From Symsagittifera roscoffensis (taxonomy: Eukaryota; Xenacoelomorpha; Acoela; Convolutidae), in contig NC_087062.1 of NCBI RefSeq assembly GCF_963678635.1, forward strand, positions 26,746,833 to 26,810,832: a stretch of DNA of 64,000 nucleotides, given 5' to 3'. Numbering within the stretch: the stretch's first letter is position 1; each line of letters begins with the position of its first letter. The position numbers were made by a program, and so were the translations under genes. Below the pieces are notes generated by a model. It made no database searches, had not been told where the DNA came from, and worked only from the letters and a program-made list of their open reading frames with translations. Below, in pieces: positions 53,515 through 63,000 of the stretch.

Positions 53515-55314
53515 TTAGTCGTCGGGGAAAAAACCGTGGGGGAAGATGTCGTGAATTAGTTCTGAAGTTGTTAGTAGTTTAGCTAGAATGCGGATGATAT
53601 TTTTAGTCTGAAGCAGTGGCCAAAGCAATTGAAGTGCCTTAATAGTGGTTAGTTCTTCAGTGCCTACTGCAAACTCATAAGGTGTGTTTTGGATTAAGTT
53701 ATATAATTTGTGGTTAAATTTAGTGTTGTGGATGAATTCTAAAATTGGGATTTCTATAGGTTGTAGGAACTCGTGCGGGATAAGGAAGGGTCGGGATTCT
53801 TCGGCGTTGAAGGTCTTGGTGATGGGGCAGAAAATGTACATTTGGGTTATGGGGTCATAATTACGAAGAATACCATGGAGGTTAGTGTCTTTAATACAAT
53901 ATGTGAAATTTAGGAAATACGGTGAAGTGTATTTTGAATTGATGAATTGGAAACGATGGTGTGGTTGTCTAGAGGGTGTGTGGAGGTCAAAGTGATTTTG
54001 GATGAAACGATAGTAACTGTATGTATGTGTTTGTTTAGTGCGCAACATAATATCGTGTGAGCAGTGTAAATCTCTTTCGTGTGGTGCAAGGAAATGAAAG
54101 GTTAGTGAAAAGATTTGGAAGCGTTCTTTAAAACTTTCGTATGCTTGTGTGTTTGTTAGTGCTTCTGAAATAATGTGATCAAACTTTCGGTCGAAGATGT
54201 TTAGTGTAAATACATATGGTGTCTTGATGAAAAATTTCTCGGTGATTTGTGGATTAGCGAAGCGATCGTCGTCTAAGAATTGATCTTGGTTAGCTCTAAT
54301 GATGTTGTGATCGTAGTATTCTAGTGTATATTCATTAGCTCTAGGTGCAGTGTGTATTTTTAGTGATTTTTTATATCCAACGTAAGTAAATTGTCTAGCG
54401 GTTAGTGGTGTAGTGAGTTGATATAGCATGTCCTTATTTCGCTCTATATCGATGTGAGTGTTAGATAAAGGTAAGCAAAGAGGGTTAGTAAAATGATAAT
54501 ATGAGGTCCAAGAGAGAGTGGGCATTAAAACGTATTCATCTACAAAGTTGCGTGTTTCGTTAGCGTCGTGAGGGGTGTTTAAGGTGTATTGTGGAAATGA
54601 GGGTAAAGTGATAGCTAAAAATTCTTTAGTGTTAGTATGCTGGGGGTGGTTGATGTATTCACGGGCTGTTCCTGGTTTTTCTGGGAAAGGATGGTTGGGG
54701 AATTTTCTTTTAAAAGTGCGGTAAGCTCTATTAGTGTTTAGTGAAGATATAGTGGATGTGGATGATGGTGTTAATGATTCAGTATAATTTGAAGAGGGTG
54801 TAGGGGGATTGGATGAATTTGTAGTGGAGGAGATTTGGTTTATGGTCGGGGTGTTAAGGTGGTAGGGTTGTTGTTGGAGGGTAATAAAATTATCTAGTTC
54901 TGGGGAGATTCGGGGGGTGTCTGGAGAATGAGATGATTGGTCAGAATGGTATGAGGAGTAGGTTGGGGTAACTTGGGAAGCATAAGAGGGTGTAGGAGTG
55001 ATTGGGTCAGGGTTATTTGATAATATGGGTTGAAAAGGGGGTTGAGAAAAATTAGAAGGGTTATGAAAATTATTGGATGGGGATGGTTCTGAGTCGGCAA
55101 ATTCATCGGGGGTGTCAATATTCGGGTTATTTAGCTGTGAGATGGAGTATAAAACTGAAATATGTGAGTTAGTGTCGGAATTCATGCCTGATGTTACATT
55201 GCTTGATGGAAAATCGGGTGGCGGAAAAGCAAAAAGTGGTATGATTGGGATTGGAGAGGTAAGATTGGTTGGATGGGAATTTGATCGGTGTAGTGATCCA
55301 AGTTGGCGGCTCAT
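53515..55314 (-). CDS. Unknown 599-residue ORF after env (B2)
   Basis: Starts MSRQLGSLHRSN at an ATG whose ATGA overlaps the env stop (55314-55311). Residues 1-200 are Pro/Ser/Thr/Asn-rich and probably disordered. Residues about 205-599 look folded: basic start (RTFKRKFPNHPFPEKPG), many aromatic and His residues (YYHFTNPLCLPL, HCSHDIMLRTKQTHTYSYYRF) and a helical end (ALQLLWPLLQTKNIIRILAKLL). No signal peptide, membrane span or known domain is recognised. It is intact, with the same codon bias as env and pol, so it is probably expressed. Position after env is where complex retroviruses keep regulatory genes, but no function can be assigned. Coupled reinitiation after env translation is a possible expression route. 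Confidence 0.75.
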   Translation of the reverse strand: MSRQLGSLHRSNSHPTNLTSPIPIIPLFAFPPPDFPSSNVTSGMNSDTNSHISVLYSISQLNNPNIDTPDEFADSEPSPSNNFHNPSNFSQPPFQPILSNNPDPITPTPSYASQVTPTYSSYHSDQSSHSPDTPRISPELDNFITLQQQPYHLNTPTINQISSTTNSSNPPTPSSNYTESLTPSSTSTISSLNTNRAYRTFKRKFPNHPFPEKPGTAREYINHPQHTNTKEFLAITLPSFPQYTLNTPHDANETRNFVDEYVLMPTLSWTSYYHFTNPLCLPLSNTHIDIERNKDMLYQLTTPLTARQFTYVGYKKSLKIHTAPRANEYTLEYYDHNIIRANQDQFLDDDRFANPQITEKFFIKTPYVFTLNIFDRKFDHIISEALTNTQAYESFKERFQIFSLTFHFLAPHERDLHCSHDIMLRTKQTHTYSYYRFIQNHFDLHTPSRQPHHRFQFINSKYTSPYFLNFTYCIKDTNLHGILRNYDPITQMYIFCPITKTFNAEESRPFLIPHEFLQPIEIPILEFIHNTKFNHKLYNLIQNTPYEFAVGTEELTTIKALQLLWPLLQTKNIIRILAKLLTTSELIHDIFPHGFFPDD

Positions 55315-57929
55315 CGTGGGCTAAAAAAATTATTATTTTGAGATTGAAAAGCGGTGGTATGGGGCTGTTCAATAATTTGTTCATAAGTATTATCATCTTG
55401 TGATTGATGTGTTATTATATGTTGGACGGGACTTTGCGATGTATTGAGTCGAAAATTTGGATTATGTGTGATTGCTAAATTTCGAAAATTTCGTGGGACT
55501 AGGGATAGTGGATGGTTATTTGGTAGGGGTGGTAATTGTGGTGCCGTTGGCTGTGTGTCGACATTGTTATGTTCTTCGTCGTATGTATTTTGTCGTGTTG
55601 TTATTTTTGTGTTATATTCTTTTATTTGTGCGTCTAAAAGAATTTTGTTTATAGATGTAGAAAAGATTCCAAAAAATCCTGCAAAGAGTATGCGTGCTAC
55701 GCTTGCTTGTCTGTTTACTTGTGTGTGTATAGCACATGTATTGTAGATTCCTTTTAAGAGTGAGAAAAGAAATCCAATAAAGTTAAACATTGCGTATAAA
55801 ATAGTCAATTTTTCTAAGATGTAGTAGGGCCATCCTAGAAAATCGAGGATCTCATTTTTGAGTGTAACAAAGCTAAAAATGTTAATTGGTGATATATCTT
55901 GGGGACGGTATTTTTCGCCGTTTAGATATATATAATCTTTAATGTCTTTAAAATATCCGCTATAGTCTTGCGTGTAGATATCGGCAAATCCTGCGGTTTC
56001 TGCAAGTTTGCGTAAATTTTGGTCTATTGATTGTCTTTGTATAGTGTCCATTTGTGTTAATAATTCTTGGAATTGTTGTGTTCTAATGTGATGTTGAATA
56101 TCTGATTTTGAATAGATTCCTATTGATTGTAAGTCTATATTTGGGTTTCGAGCAATAGCGCGAATGCTTTCTGGTGAAAATTTTTTGAGTGATTGCATTA
56201 ATGTGGGATATGGAGTGAGAAGATAATATTTATTTTCATCAGGGTTTAGTTGTACTACATTGTGGCTATTTTCTGATCCACATGGGACTGCGGTATCCCA
56301 GAAATAGGTTCTTCGTGAAAGTGTATCCACGAAATGTACTTTATTCTTATAAAAGATAGGGATTCTTTTATAACATCGTTTATCTTCAAAAACGTATAGT
56401 GGTGATACTTTTTTAGTACAAGTATAAAACCATAAGATGTTTCCTTCGTAGTCTAAAAAATTTGATCTATTTCCTGATAATAAGTATCCTGCGTAGGGTA
56501 TTTTTAATACTGCTAGTGCAAGTGATTGTAATATTTGTGTTCGTTCTAATTCGCATAGTTGGTGTAGTGTTTCTAATTCGGAGAGTGACATTTCTTGAAA
56601 AATGCGGCTAATTGTATAGTCTAGTTTCATATCCAAATGAATGTCATAGTGGATATTACCGAAATATGTAGTATTCATTAGTGATAATTCTTGTAAGCGT
56701 GTGCTTCTGGTGTCATAAGGTTTTAGATGTCCACCAGGTTGTCCGTTGCTTTTTTCAAAATTAACTGGTATATAGGATGTTCCTTCGTTTAGAGGATGAC
56801 CTGTGGCATATGGGTCGATTTTTACTTTTCCAGTGGTCATGTCGAATCCTTTTTCGTATTCAACTAATATTTCAGAGTATTGTGTTCTGTGAAGTGGATT
56901 CCTGTATTTACATGCAAGTTCTGTTTCTTGATATATTTGAAATCGTGTCAATTTATTTTCTATATTGTCTATGTTTCTAAAATCGGAACTTAGTTTGCGT
57001 GATGGATGGACTTGTTCATAAGGAATTGATTGTATGAAATATTTTTTGTGAAATTTTATCATACGAGCGTGTATTTTTGCTACTTGAAATGTTGTACATG
57101 TATCTTCGGGGAACCAAACAATTGTTGCTTGTGTTCTTGTTGTAGGGTCGCAATATCCTTGATCATTTTTACAAGGTAACCGGATTCCTTGATAGATCAT
57201 TGTATTATCAGATAAATCTCGTGTGAGTTGTATTTTTTCGAGTTGTATTTTCCAATCGAAAAACATTATTTCTTGGTATCCTTTATTTTTCGTGTCTGCT
57301 TTGCAGTTTGATGGGTTATTTATACCAATGTGTGGTATCCAATGTTTATCATGTAGGTCATAGGTTAATCGTCCGTGTGCGCCGTTATACGGGTATTTTT
57401 CGTCTAGTTTTATATGTCCTTGGTGTCTTTCAAGTTGTGATTGATGTACAGAGTCTGAAAAAACTTGAAAATTAACTAATTTTCTTTGGGAGTTTTTATT
57501 CTGTGTGATGTTTAGTCTAAGTGATTCATTTTTACAATCGTCGGGATTGAGATGTAAAAGGCGTTCTATATTACTTTGATAGAATGATTCATGGTCAAGT
57601 CGGTTTTTGTTGCCGTTTGAGACTTGTGAACAATGTACTTTCTTTTCGGAAAATGTCGCTGTGAATTTATAACCTGTAACTGTTGTTGCTCGGGCTTTGG
57701 AATAGAGTGTTGCTATTATATCTGTGGTTTCTATAGCTTGTGGTTCTGTTTCACATTGTGATACTTGATTTATTGCATATTTGTGTAGTGTTTTTTGTTC
57801 ATTTTCTTCGCAATCGTAATGTGTTACTAATAAATCTTGTGGTCCTGTACGAGGGGAAGGGTTTATGTTTTGATTTGAGGTTACTAGAAAAGGGAGTTGG
57901 AGAAAAATTAATAATTTTAGAATATACAT
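55311..57929 (-). CDS. Env-like membrane glycoprotein (B2)
   Basis: 872 residues. Residues 1-19 are a signal peptide (MYILKLLIFLQLPFLVTS). The ectodomain has many Cys and N-glycosylation sites (NES, NIT, NTT, NRS) and notable motifs: GYCDPTTRTQATIVWFPEDTC at about 258-278 and RCYKRIPIFYK at about 518-528, followed by WDTAVPC. A helical stretch at 560-690 precedes a membrane segment at about 703-727 (ILEKLTILYAMFNFIGFLFSLL); a second hydrophobic segment lies at 744-762. The tail of about 110 residues is Pro/Asn/Gln-rich. The Cys-motif layout recalls glycoproteins of chuvirus type that some arthropod retroelements have captured; this assignment is from memory of the family and unproven. Its presence makes B2 a potentially infectious errantivirus-like element. 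The start overlaps the preceding frame by 13 bases. Confidence 0.75.
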   Translation of the reverse strand: MYILKLLIFLQLPFLVTSNQNINPSPRTGPQDLLVTHYDCEENEQKTLHKYAINQVSQCETEPQAIETTDIIATLYSKARATTVTGYKFTATFSEKKVHCSQVSNGNKNRLDHESFYQSNIERLLHLNPDDCKNESLRLNITQNKNSQRKLVNFQVFSDSVHQSQLERHQGHIKLDEKYPYNGAHGRLTYDLHDKHWIPHIGINNPSNCKADTKNKGYQEIMFFDWKIQLEKIQLTRDLSDNTMIYQGIRLPCKNDQGYCDPTTRTQATIVWFPEDTCTTFQVAKIHARMIKFHKKYFIQSIPYEQVHPSRKLSSDFRNIDNIENKLTRFQIYQETELACKYRNPLHRTQYSEILVEYEKGFDMTTGKVKIDPYATGHPLNEGTSYIPVNFEKSNGQPGGHLKPYDTRSTRLQELSLMNTTYFGNIHYDIHLDMKLDYTISRIFQEMSLSELETLHQLCELERTQILQSLALAVLKIPYAGYLLSGNRSNFLDYEGNILWFYTCTKKVSPLYVFEDKRCYKRIPIFYKNKVHFVDTLSRRTYFWDTAVPCGSENSHNVVQLNPDENKYYLLTPYPTLMQSLKKFSPESIRAIARNPNIDLQSIGIYSKSDIQHHIRTQQFQELLTQMDTIQRQSIDQNLRKLAETAGFADIYTQDYSGYFKDIKDYIYLNGEKYRPQDISPINIFSFVTLKNEILDFLGWPYYILEKLTILYAMFNFIGFLFSLLKGIYNTCAIHTQVNRQASVARILFAGFFGIFSTSINKILLDAQIKEYNTKITTRQNTYDEEHNNVDTQPTAPQLPPLPNNHPLSLVPRNFRNLAITHNPNFRLNTSQSPVQHIITHQSQDDNTYEQIIEQPHTTAFQSQNNNFFSPR

Positions 57930-59053
57930 GTGTATGATAATCCTGAGTATGGGTTATAAAATGTAATGTAACCAATTGTGTTTTTGGTGTATCTGTCGTA
58001 TTTATATATTACTTCAGTAGTTATAAACGGTGGTGGTAGTGATTGAGCTGTTATGTTAGGTGGATTTAATGGGTAGGGATGTTGTGTAATATTGTTTAAT
58101 TTAACTGTGATTTCAAACTTTAATTGTAAACTGTTTTGTTGGAGTATTTGAATATTGTGATCACGGATATCGTTGTGAATATCTTGTCTATACTGTAATC
58201 TATGAAGTGCCCAGTTGTGGAGTCGGTTACTTTCCGGGTGTTGTCCAAATAATGGTGGGGGTGCTGTGAACGTGTTCCAATCTAATCTTAAAGGGGTATT
58301 TGTTAATGATTGTTCTCAATATCTAGCGTGGAGGTTATTTGGAAAATTTAGGGGGAAAGGCGTCGGTGAAATCTGGCCTATTGATGGTGTCGACGGTAGT
58401 GATAATGTTTCTGGTAGTGATGATGATGTTGTTGTATCCGTAGAAATATCTATTGGGTCATTTATTAAATTTGGTTCACCTTGTGTGAATGATTGTGTTG
58501 TCCAATATGGCAGTCGTGATGTTAGGTTTGGGGGGTTAAAAGGATTTTCACGTATTTGTTCAGATGTTGGTGTTGAACCTAAGTAATCTGATGGTAAGCT
58601 TGAGGTGCTACGTTGTGAAAAAAGTGTAGGAGTTTCTGGTGTGATACCAGTGGTGTTTTCTGGAGTGGTTTGTGATGGGGATTGAGGTATATCAAAATGA
58701 ACTCGGGGAGTTTGAAAATTTCTATTTCGTCGAGGATGTATAATTTGTCTATTTATTTCTGTTGTGTTTTGGTTTTGACTAGGATTTCTTATTCTATTTA
58801 GTTCTTGTGGTAGTGTTGGGTATAGGTTATATGTTGGTTCGCTTAGAGGTGCTTGTCGTTGAACTGGTTCTAGTGGTTCTGATAAACGAGCGTGCCGTTC
58901 TTCAAAAGTGTATGGATTGTCTTGAAAAGAAATTCGTGTAGATGTTTGAGGATTTTGAGTAGTTGAAGGTGGTGTTGGATTATCTTGGGATGATGTCGGT
59001 GAAGACTGATTTTGTGACTGTTGGGTAGCAATTTTTGATGGATTTTTGAATTG
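57917..59053 (-). pseudogene. Pro/Ser/Thr-rich pre-env ORF with one internal TGA
   Basis: One frame is open from 59053 to 57917 except for a TGA at 58318-58316. Before the stop there are 245 codons, very rich in Pro, Ser, Thr, Gln and Asn; after it 132 codons look more folded (LRLDWNTFTAPPPLFGQ, HNWALHRLQYRQDIHNDI, TTEVIYKYDRY). No in-frame ATG begins it; it opens after a TAA two codons downstream of the stop of the 62-codon ORF, so an upstream spliced start or non-AUG initiation is needed. The TGA could derive from CGA by one transition. Its end overlaps the env ATG. Composition resembles the N-terminus of the 599-residue ORF. Unknown function. Confidence 0.5.
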
Positions 59054-59058
59054 TTACT

Positions 59059-59247
59059 TTAGTGGGAAGGTTTATGTTTATTATAATATTCTTCCAAAAA
59101 AATAATTAGAAAAATTGTTGCTAGGGCAAATGTGATGATTGCTTTCTTTATACATTTACATATTGTCAAAATGAGGGATGATAAAAATGTTATGAAAATT
59201 ACAAACAATAAAAAAATATCAGTTCTACTGAAAATTGTTCGTATCAT
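59059..59247 (-). CDS. Small membrane ORF, 62 codons (B2)
   Basis: MIRTIFSRTDIFLLFVIFIT... with two hydrophobic segments (about 11-30 and 35-52) separated by a CKCIKK turn, ending EEYYNKHKPSH. The ATG overlaps the stop of the previous ORF as ATGA (59247-59244). No homology recognised; a viroporin-like or fusion-helper role is speculation. Confidence 0.45.
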   Translation of the reverse strand: MIRTIFSRTDIFLLFVIFITFLSSLILTICKCIKKAIITFALATIFLIIFLEEYYNKHKPSH

Positions 59248-59474
59248 TTAGACAAGTTGTTAAAATCGTACCTGTGGATATATTCAAGGGTTTTGGAAAG
59301 TTGGAGGAATAGTTCGAGTATAGTGTAGAAAATTAAAAAAATGTTACAAAAAATGATTAGGATTATTAGAAAATATTCAAGTATATCAAAAAGAAATATT
59401 ATAAAGGCTTCAAGTATTGAAAAAAAATGTTTAAAATTTATAAGTATTTGAGCAACTGTTTGAGAGAAGAGCAT
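59244..59474 (-). CDS. Small membrane ORF, 76 codons (B2)
   Basis: MLFSQTVAQILINFKHFF... with a very hydrophobic middle (about 20-58, Ile/Leu/Phe-rich) and a polar tail DFNNLSK. The ATG comes directly after the TAA of the preceding 50-codon frame (TAAATG). Unknown function. Confidence 0.45.
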   Translation of the reverse strand: MLFSQTVAQILINFKHFFSILEAFIIFLFDILEYFLIILIIFCNIFLIFYTILELFLQLSKTLEYIHRYDFNNLSK

Positions 59475-59627
59475 TTAAGAAATGATCTCTTGGTCGAATA
59501 TTTTTTGCTGTTTGAGGCGATTTTCTAGTGTGGTCGAATTATTTATTAGTTTTTTGACAAGTGGGTTGAGTTTTGTAAAAAATTGTTGGGGGCAATTTTC
59601 ATGGTGACTGGGAGGTCGTCTTTTTCT
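59475..59627 (-). CDS. Basic 50-codon frame after pol, no ATG (B2)
   Basis: Opens after a TAA and reads RKRRPPSHHENCPQQ, then an amphipathic stretch (LNPLVKKLINNSTTLENRLK) ending EIIS. It lacks an ATG, so it may be the last exon of a spliced transcript. Its stop abuts the next start. Evidence is weak apart from this position. Confidence 0.3.
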   Translation of the reverse strand, partial: RKRRPPSHHENCPQQFFTKLNPLVKKLINNSTTLENRLKQQKIFDQEIIS

Positions 59628-60074
59628 TTATTTTTGTTTGTCAAATGATCCGGGGTATGGTGAGATTTTTATACTTTAGGCTAATTAAAATCTTCATTTT
59701 GTTACTTTAGGCTAAGTTATCAAATTTGTTTTGGGGGTATTCGTGGTCTGAGTTGGGGAAATATTGTTGATCTTTGGGTTATTAGATAAGGGAGGGGTAC
59801 GGTATTATGGTGATATTTATTTTAGCTGTCAAGTTGGAGTGGTTTGCTTATTTTTGACCTGGAGGTTGTAAAGTTATAGTTAGAGATGTGCCTGGAGTTC
59901 TAGATTATTCGTCTAATTGATCTTAGTTTGAGTTAGAGAAAGTGGCGGATTGGATGAATCCTATTGGTCTATTTTGAACTAGAATTATTGCGTACTTGTG
60001 AGCATGTTATTTTAAAAAATTGAAATGAAAAATGTTACGGAGGTTTCAAGATTGTAAAGTATAAAATCTTAAAA
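59628..60074 (-). other. Spacer between pol and the accessory module
   Basis: No ORF. A direct repeat ACTTTAGGCTAA occurs at about 59673 and 59703. It could hold a splice acceptor or internal promoter for the downstream ORFs; nothing decisive is visible. Confidence 0.35.
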
Positions 60075-63000
60075 TTACTTTTTGAATTCTACTTTCTTTA
60101 ATATTTTAGATTGGGGGATGAACATTTTGTAGTTTTTACGTGGTTGATTTCGGAGTCTTGTTGTTTTTCTATGTTCTGATTTGTCTATTTCTTCTTGGGG
60201 TATTATTTGTTCTGTCATTTTTCTATTTTTTCTTTGTTTTGGAGATTCTTTATGGTTTTGCGTATTGTTTTTGGTGGTGGTTGGTTTTGTGTTTTGATTT
60301 TCGGTGGGGTTATCATTTTGTTCTGTTTTTTTCAGATGTGGTTCATTTTGAATGATTTTTAATCCTGTGAAAGAATATAATTGAGTTAATTCGCGGAGTG
60401 CGTATTCTTTTGGGTAATAAGGTAATAGGTTGTTTCGATGTTGAACGATTTCTTTTTTGTTTGAGTCTGTAATTTTATATGTGACATCAGTGGGTTTTGC
60501 AATTATTTGGTAGGGTCCTTTTCGGAGGGGTTGTAATTTTTTAGAAATTCCTTTTTGAGTATTAAAATTAGGTATTAAAACAAATGTTCCAATTTTTAAA
60601 TCGGAAGCTGGTGTAAAACGTGAATTGATTTGTTCATTTATGTTTTGTCTTTGTAATAACTTTTTCGTTATTTTTTGGTAAATTTCATTGTGTTTCTTAT
60701 CTCTATTTAAAATCCATTCGGTGTGTGTACCGGAGGCTAATTTAAGAATTTGTGGGTGATGAAAATGATCTTCATCGTGCGTATGTAATGGGAGGTTATA
60801 ACAAATTGCGTCTTTATTTGGTTGACAATAACCTTGTGCGTTTTTATGGGAATTTGCTGTAAACATTATTGGTTTGCGTGGCTTTTGGTTGAAAACCATT
60901 TCATATGGTGACATTCCTAAAGTTGTCGTGATTTGTGAGTTATATGCTAAGGGAAATAATTTTACATCTGCTGACCATTCGGTATATTTTGTATCATTTC
61001 CGTTGATGATACATCTAAGATATTCTTGTAGTGAACGGTTCATACCTTCGACTAAGCCGTTTGTCCAAGGTGCATGAGATGTACGTGGTTTGTGTTTAAT
61101 GTTGTATAAATGACATAGTGTTATTATTTCATTATTTATGAATTCTGTACCATTGTCTGTAACTAAAATTTCTGGTAGTCCGAATTTTGCTATCCAGTGT
61201 TCATAGAGTGTTGTGTAAGCGTAATAAGCGTTACAATGTGGTACTGGGTTAAGTGCTACATAATGTGTGAATGCGTCAACAATTACCATAATGTAGGAGT
61301 TTCCTTCTGATGAGGGTGAAATTGGGCCTTTAGTATCAAATGAGATACGGTGATTAAAGTACAAACTTTGTCCTTTAAAATCTTGTTTTTGTGCTATTTG
61401 TTTTTGATTTGGGTAAGGTTTATTTAGTTGACATACTATACAATCATTGCATAGTACTTTTATCCAAATTGGTGCATTTGGGAAGTAAAAATTTTGTATA
61501 AAATTTGAATATGTTTTTTCTGATCCAGAGTGTCCTTTAATATTTTGTGTATGTGAAATATTAAAAGCTATAAGAATCATACTTAAAGGGAGACATGGAA
61601 CTGTAGATTCATTCAGGTTATACTCTAAAAGGTCTGTATTTTCGTTAATTGTTGTGTTGTTAAATTTGCGAAAGTATCGGAGGAGTGTTTTGTTTCCTAG
61701 AATGGTTGAATCTGCTTTGATAGGTTTAGTTTTATATTTGTGCCATGATTTCAGTTGTCTAATTATCGGGTCAAGATTTTGATATTGTTTCAGTGTTGAA
61801 ATTGTAATCGTATCTGTTGGGGGGAGAAAAATGTTTTCAATTTCGAATTTAGATAAGGGTATTGTATCAAGCGGGTCGTGAAGGTCAAAAACTTGATTTA
61901 TTGTGTATTTTGAATCATTTGTTTGTGGTCCTGATAAATTTATTTTATCAGTTAAATCTTCTTTTTCAATTAGTGGAAAATGGTCTTTTTTAGGCGGGTG
62001 TTGTTTTGTTCGTTTTTGTTGGGTGTTACTTTTTATCCATTGAGAATATGGGATTGGTTTGAAGGTTGATGTTCCAAGTAAATCAACTTCATAATGATTA
62101 TTTTGACAATCTAAATAAAGTGGGAAATGTTGTAAATTATTTATTTGTGATTGTTCAATATCAGTTTTAACTGCATATTTGCATTCTAATCGAGGTGATG
62201 TTTCGTTTTCTGCAAGGTAGAATTTTATATTTTTGAGTATTTCAACTGTTGTTTTTCGTGTAAGTAATTCAGGTGGTGTATTTCGACTTAAGGTGTCTGG
62301 TAATGCAAGATTTTTTCCTGCAGTCCAAACTATATGTAAGTTTGGAAACTTCATTAGAATTAATTGAAATCTGTAAACTCGGTGGTTTGGGTTAGATTTC
62401 TGTGTGAAAAGAAAAATGATTGGTTTGTGGTCTGTGAATAAAACTGTGGGATGTTTTGATCCAAGTATCAGAAATTCATATTCTGTCAGTGTATATATTA
62501 TGGCTGTACATTCTCTCATTAGGGTTGAGAGTCGTAGCTCTGCTTGAGTGAATAATCGGGAATTTGCTGATATCAGGTTCATTTTATTTGTACCATTATG
62601 TGATTGTAATAGTGCTGCGCCGATGCCAAAGTTCGAAGCATCGCACATTGCATAAAATGGTTGATCAGGGTCTGGGATTGTATTTGAAATTTGTTCAGTT
62701 AAAAGTTTCTTTATTTCTTCGAATCGTGCTTGATGTTCTGTATTCCATTCAAAATTATTTTGTTGTCTAAGGATGTTGTAAAATGGTCGTAGATATAATT
62801 GCATTTTATAAACATATTTACTTAAAAAGTTTAACATTCCAAGGAATTCTTGGATTTTCTTTTTATTTGTTGGTGGTTGAAGTTTTTGAATAGCGTCAAT
62901 GCGTGATTTCAGTGGAGTGATTGTTTTTCTTTCTATGTTATGTCCTAAGAATTTAACTCTTGTCAAAAAGAAGTGTGATTTATCGGGGGCGGCCTTCAGA

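Noticed and set aside
58215..58586. 123-codon plus-strand ORF
   Set aside because: Antisense shadow of the Pro/Ser/Thr-rich pre-env frame; runs of Val/Gly/Asp are the reverse of Thr/Ser-rich codons.
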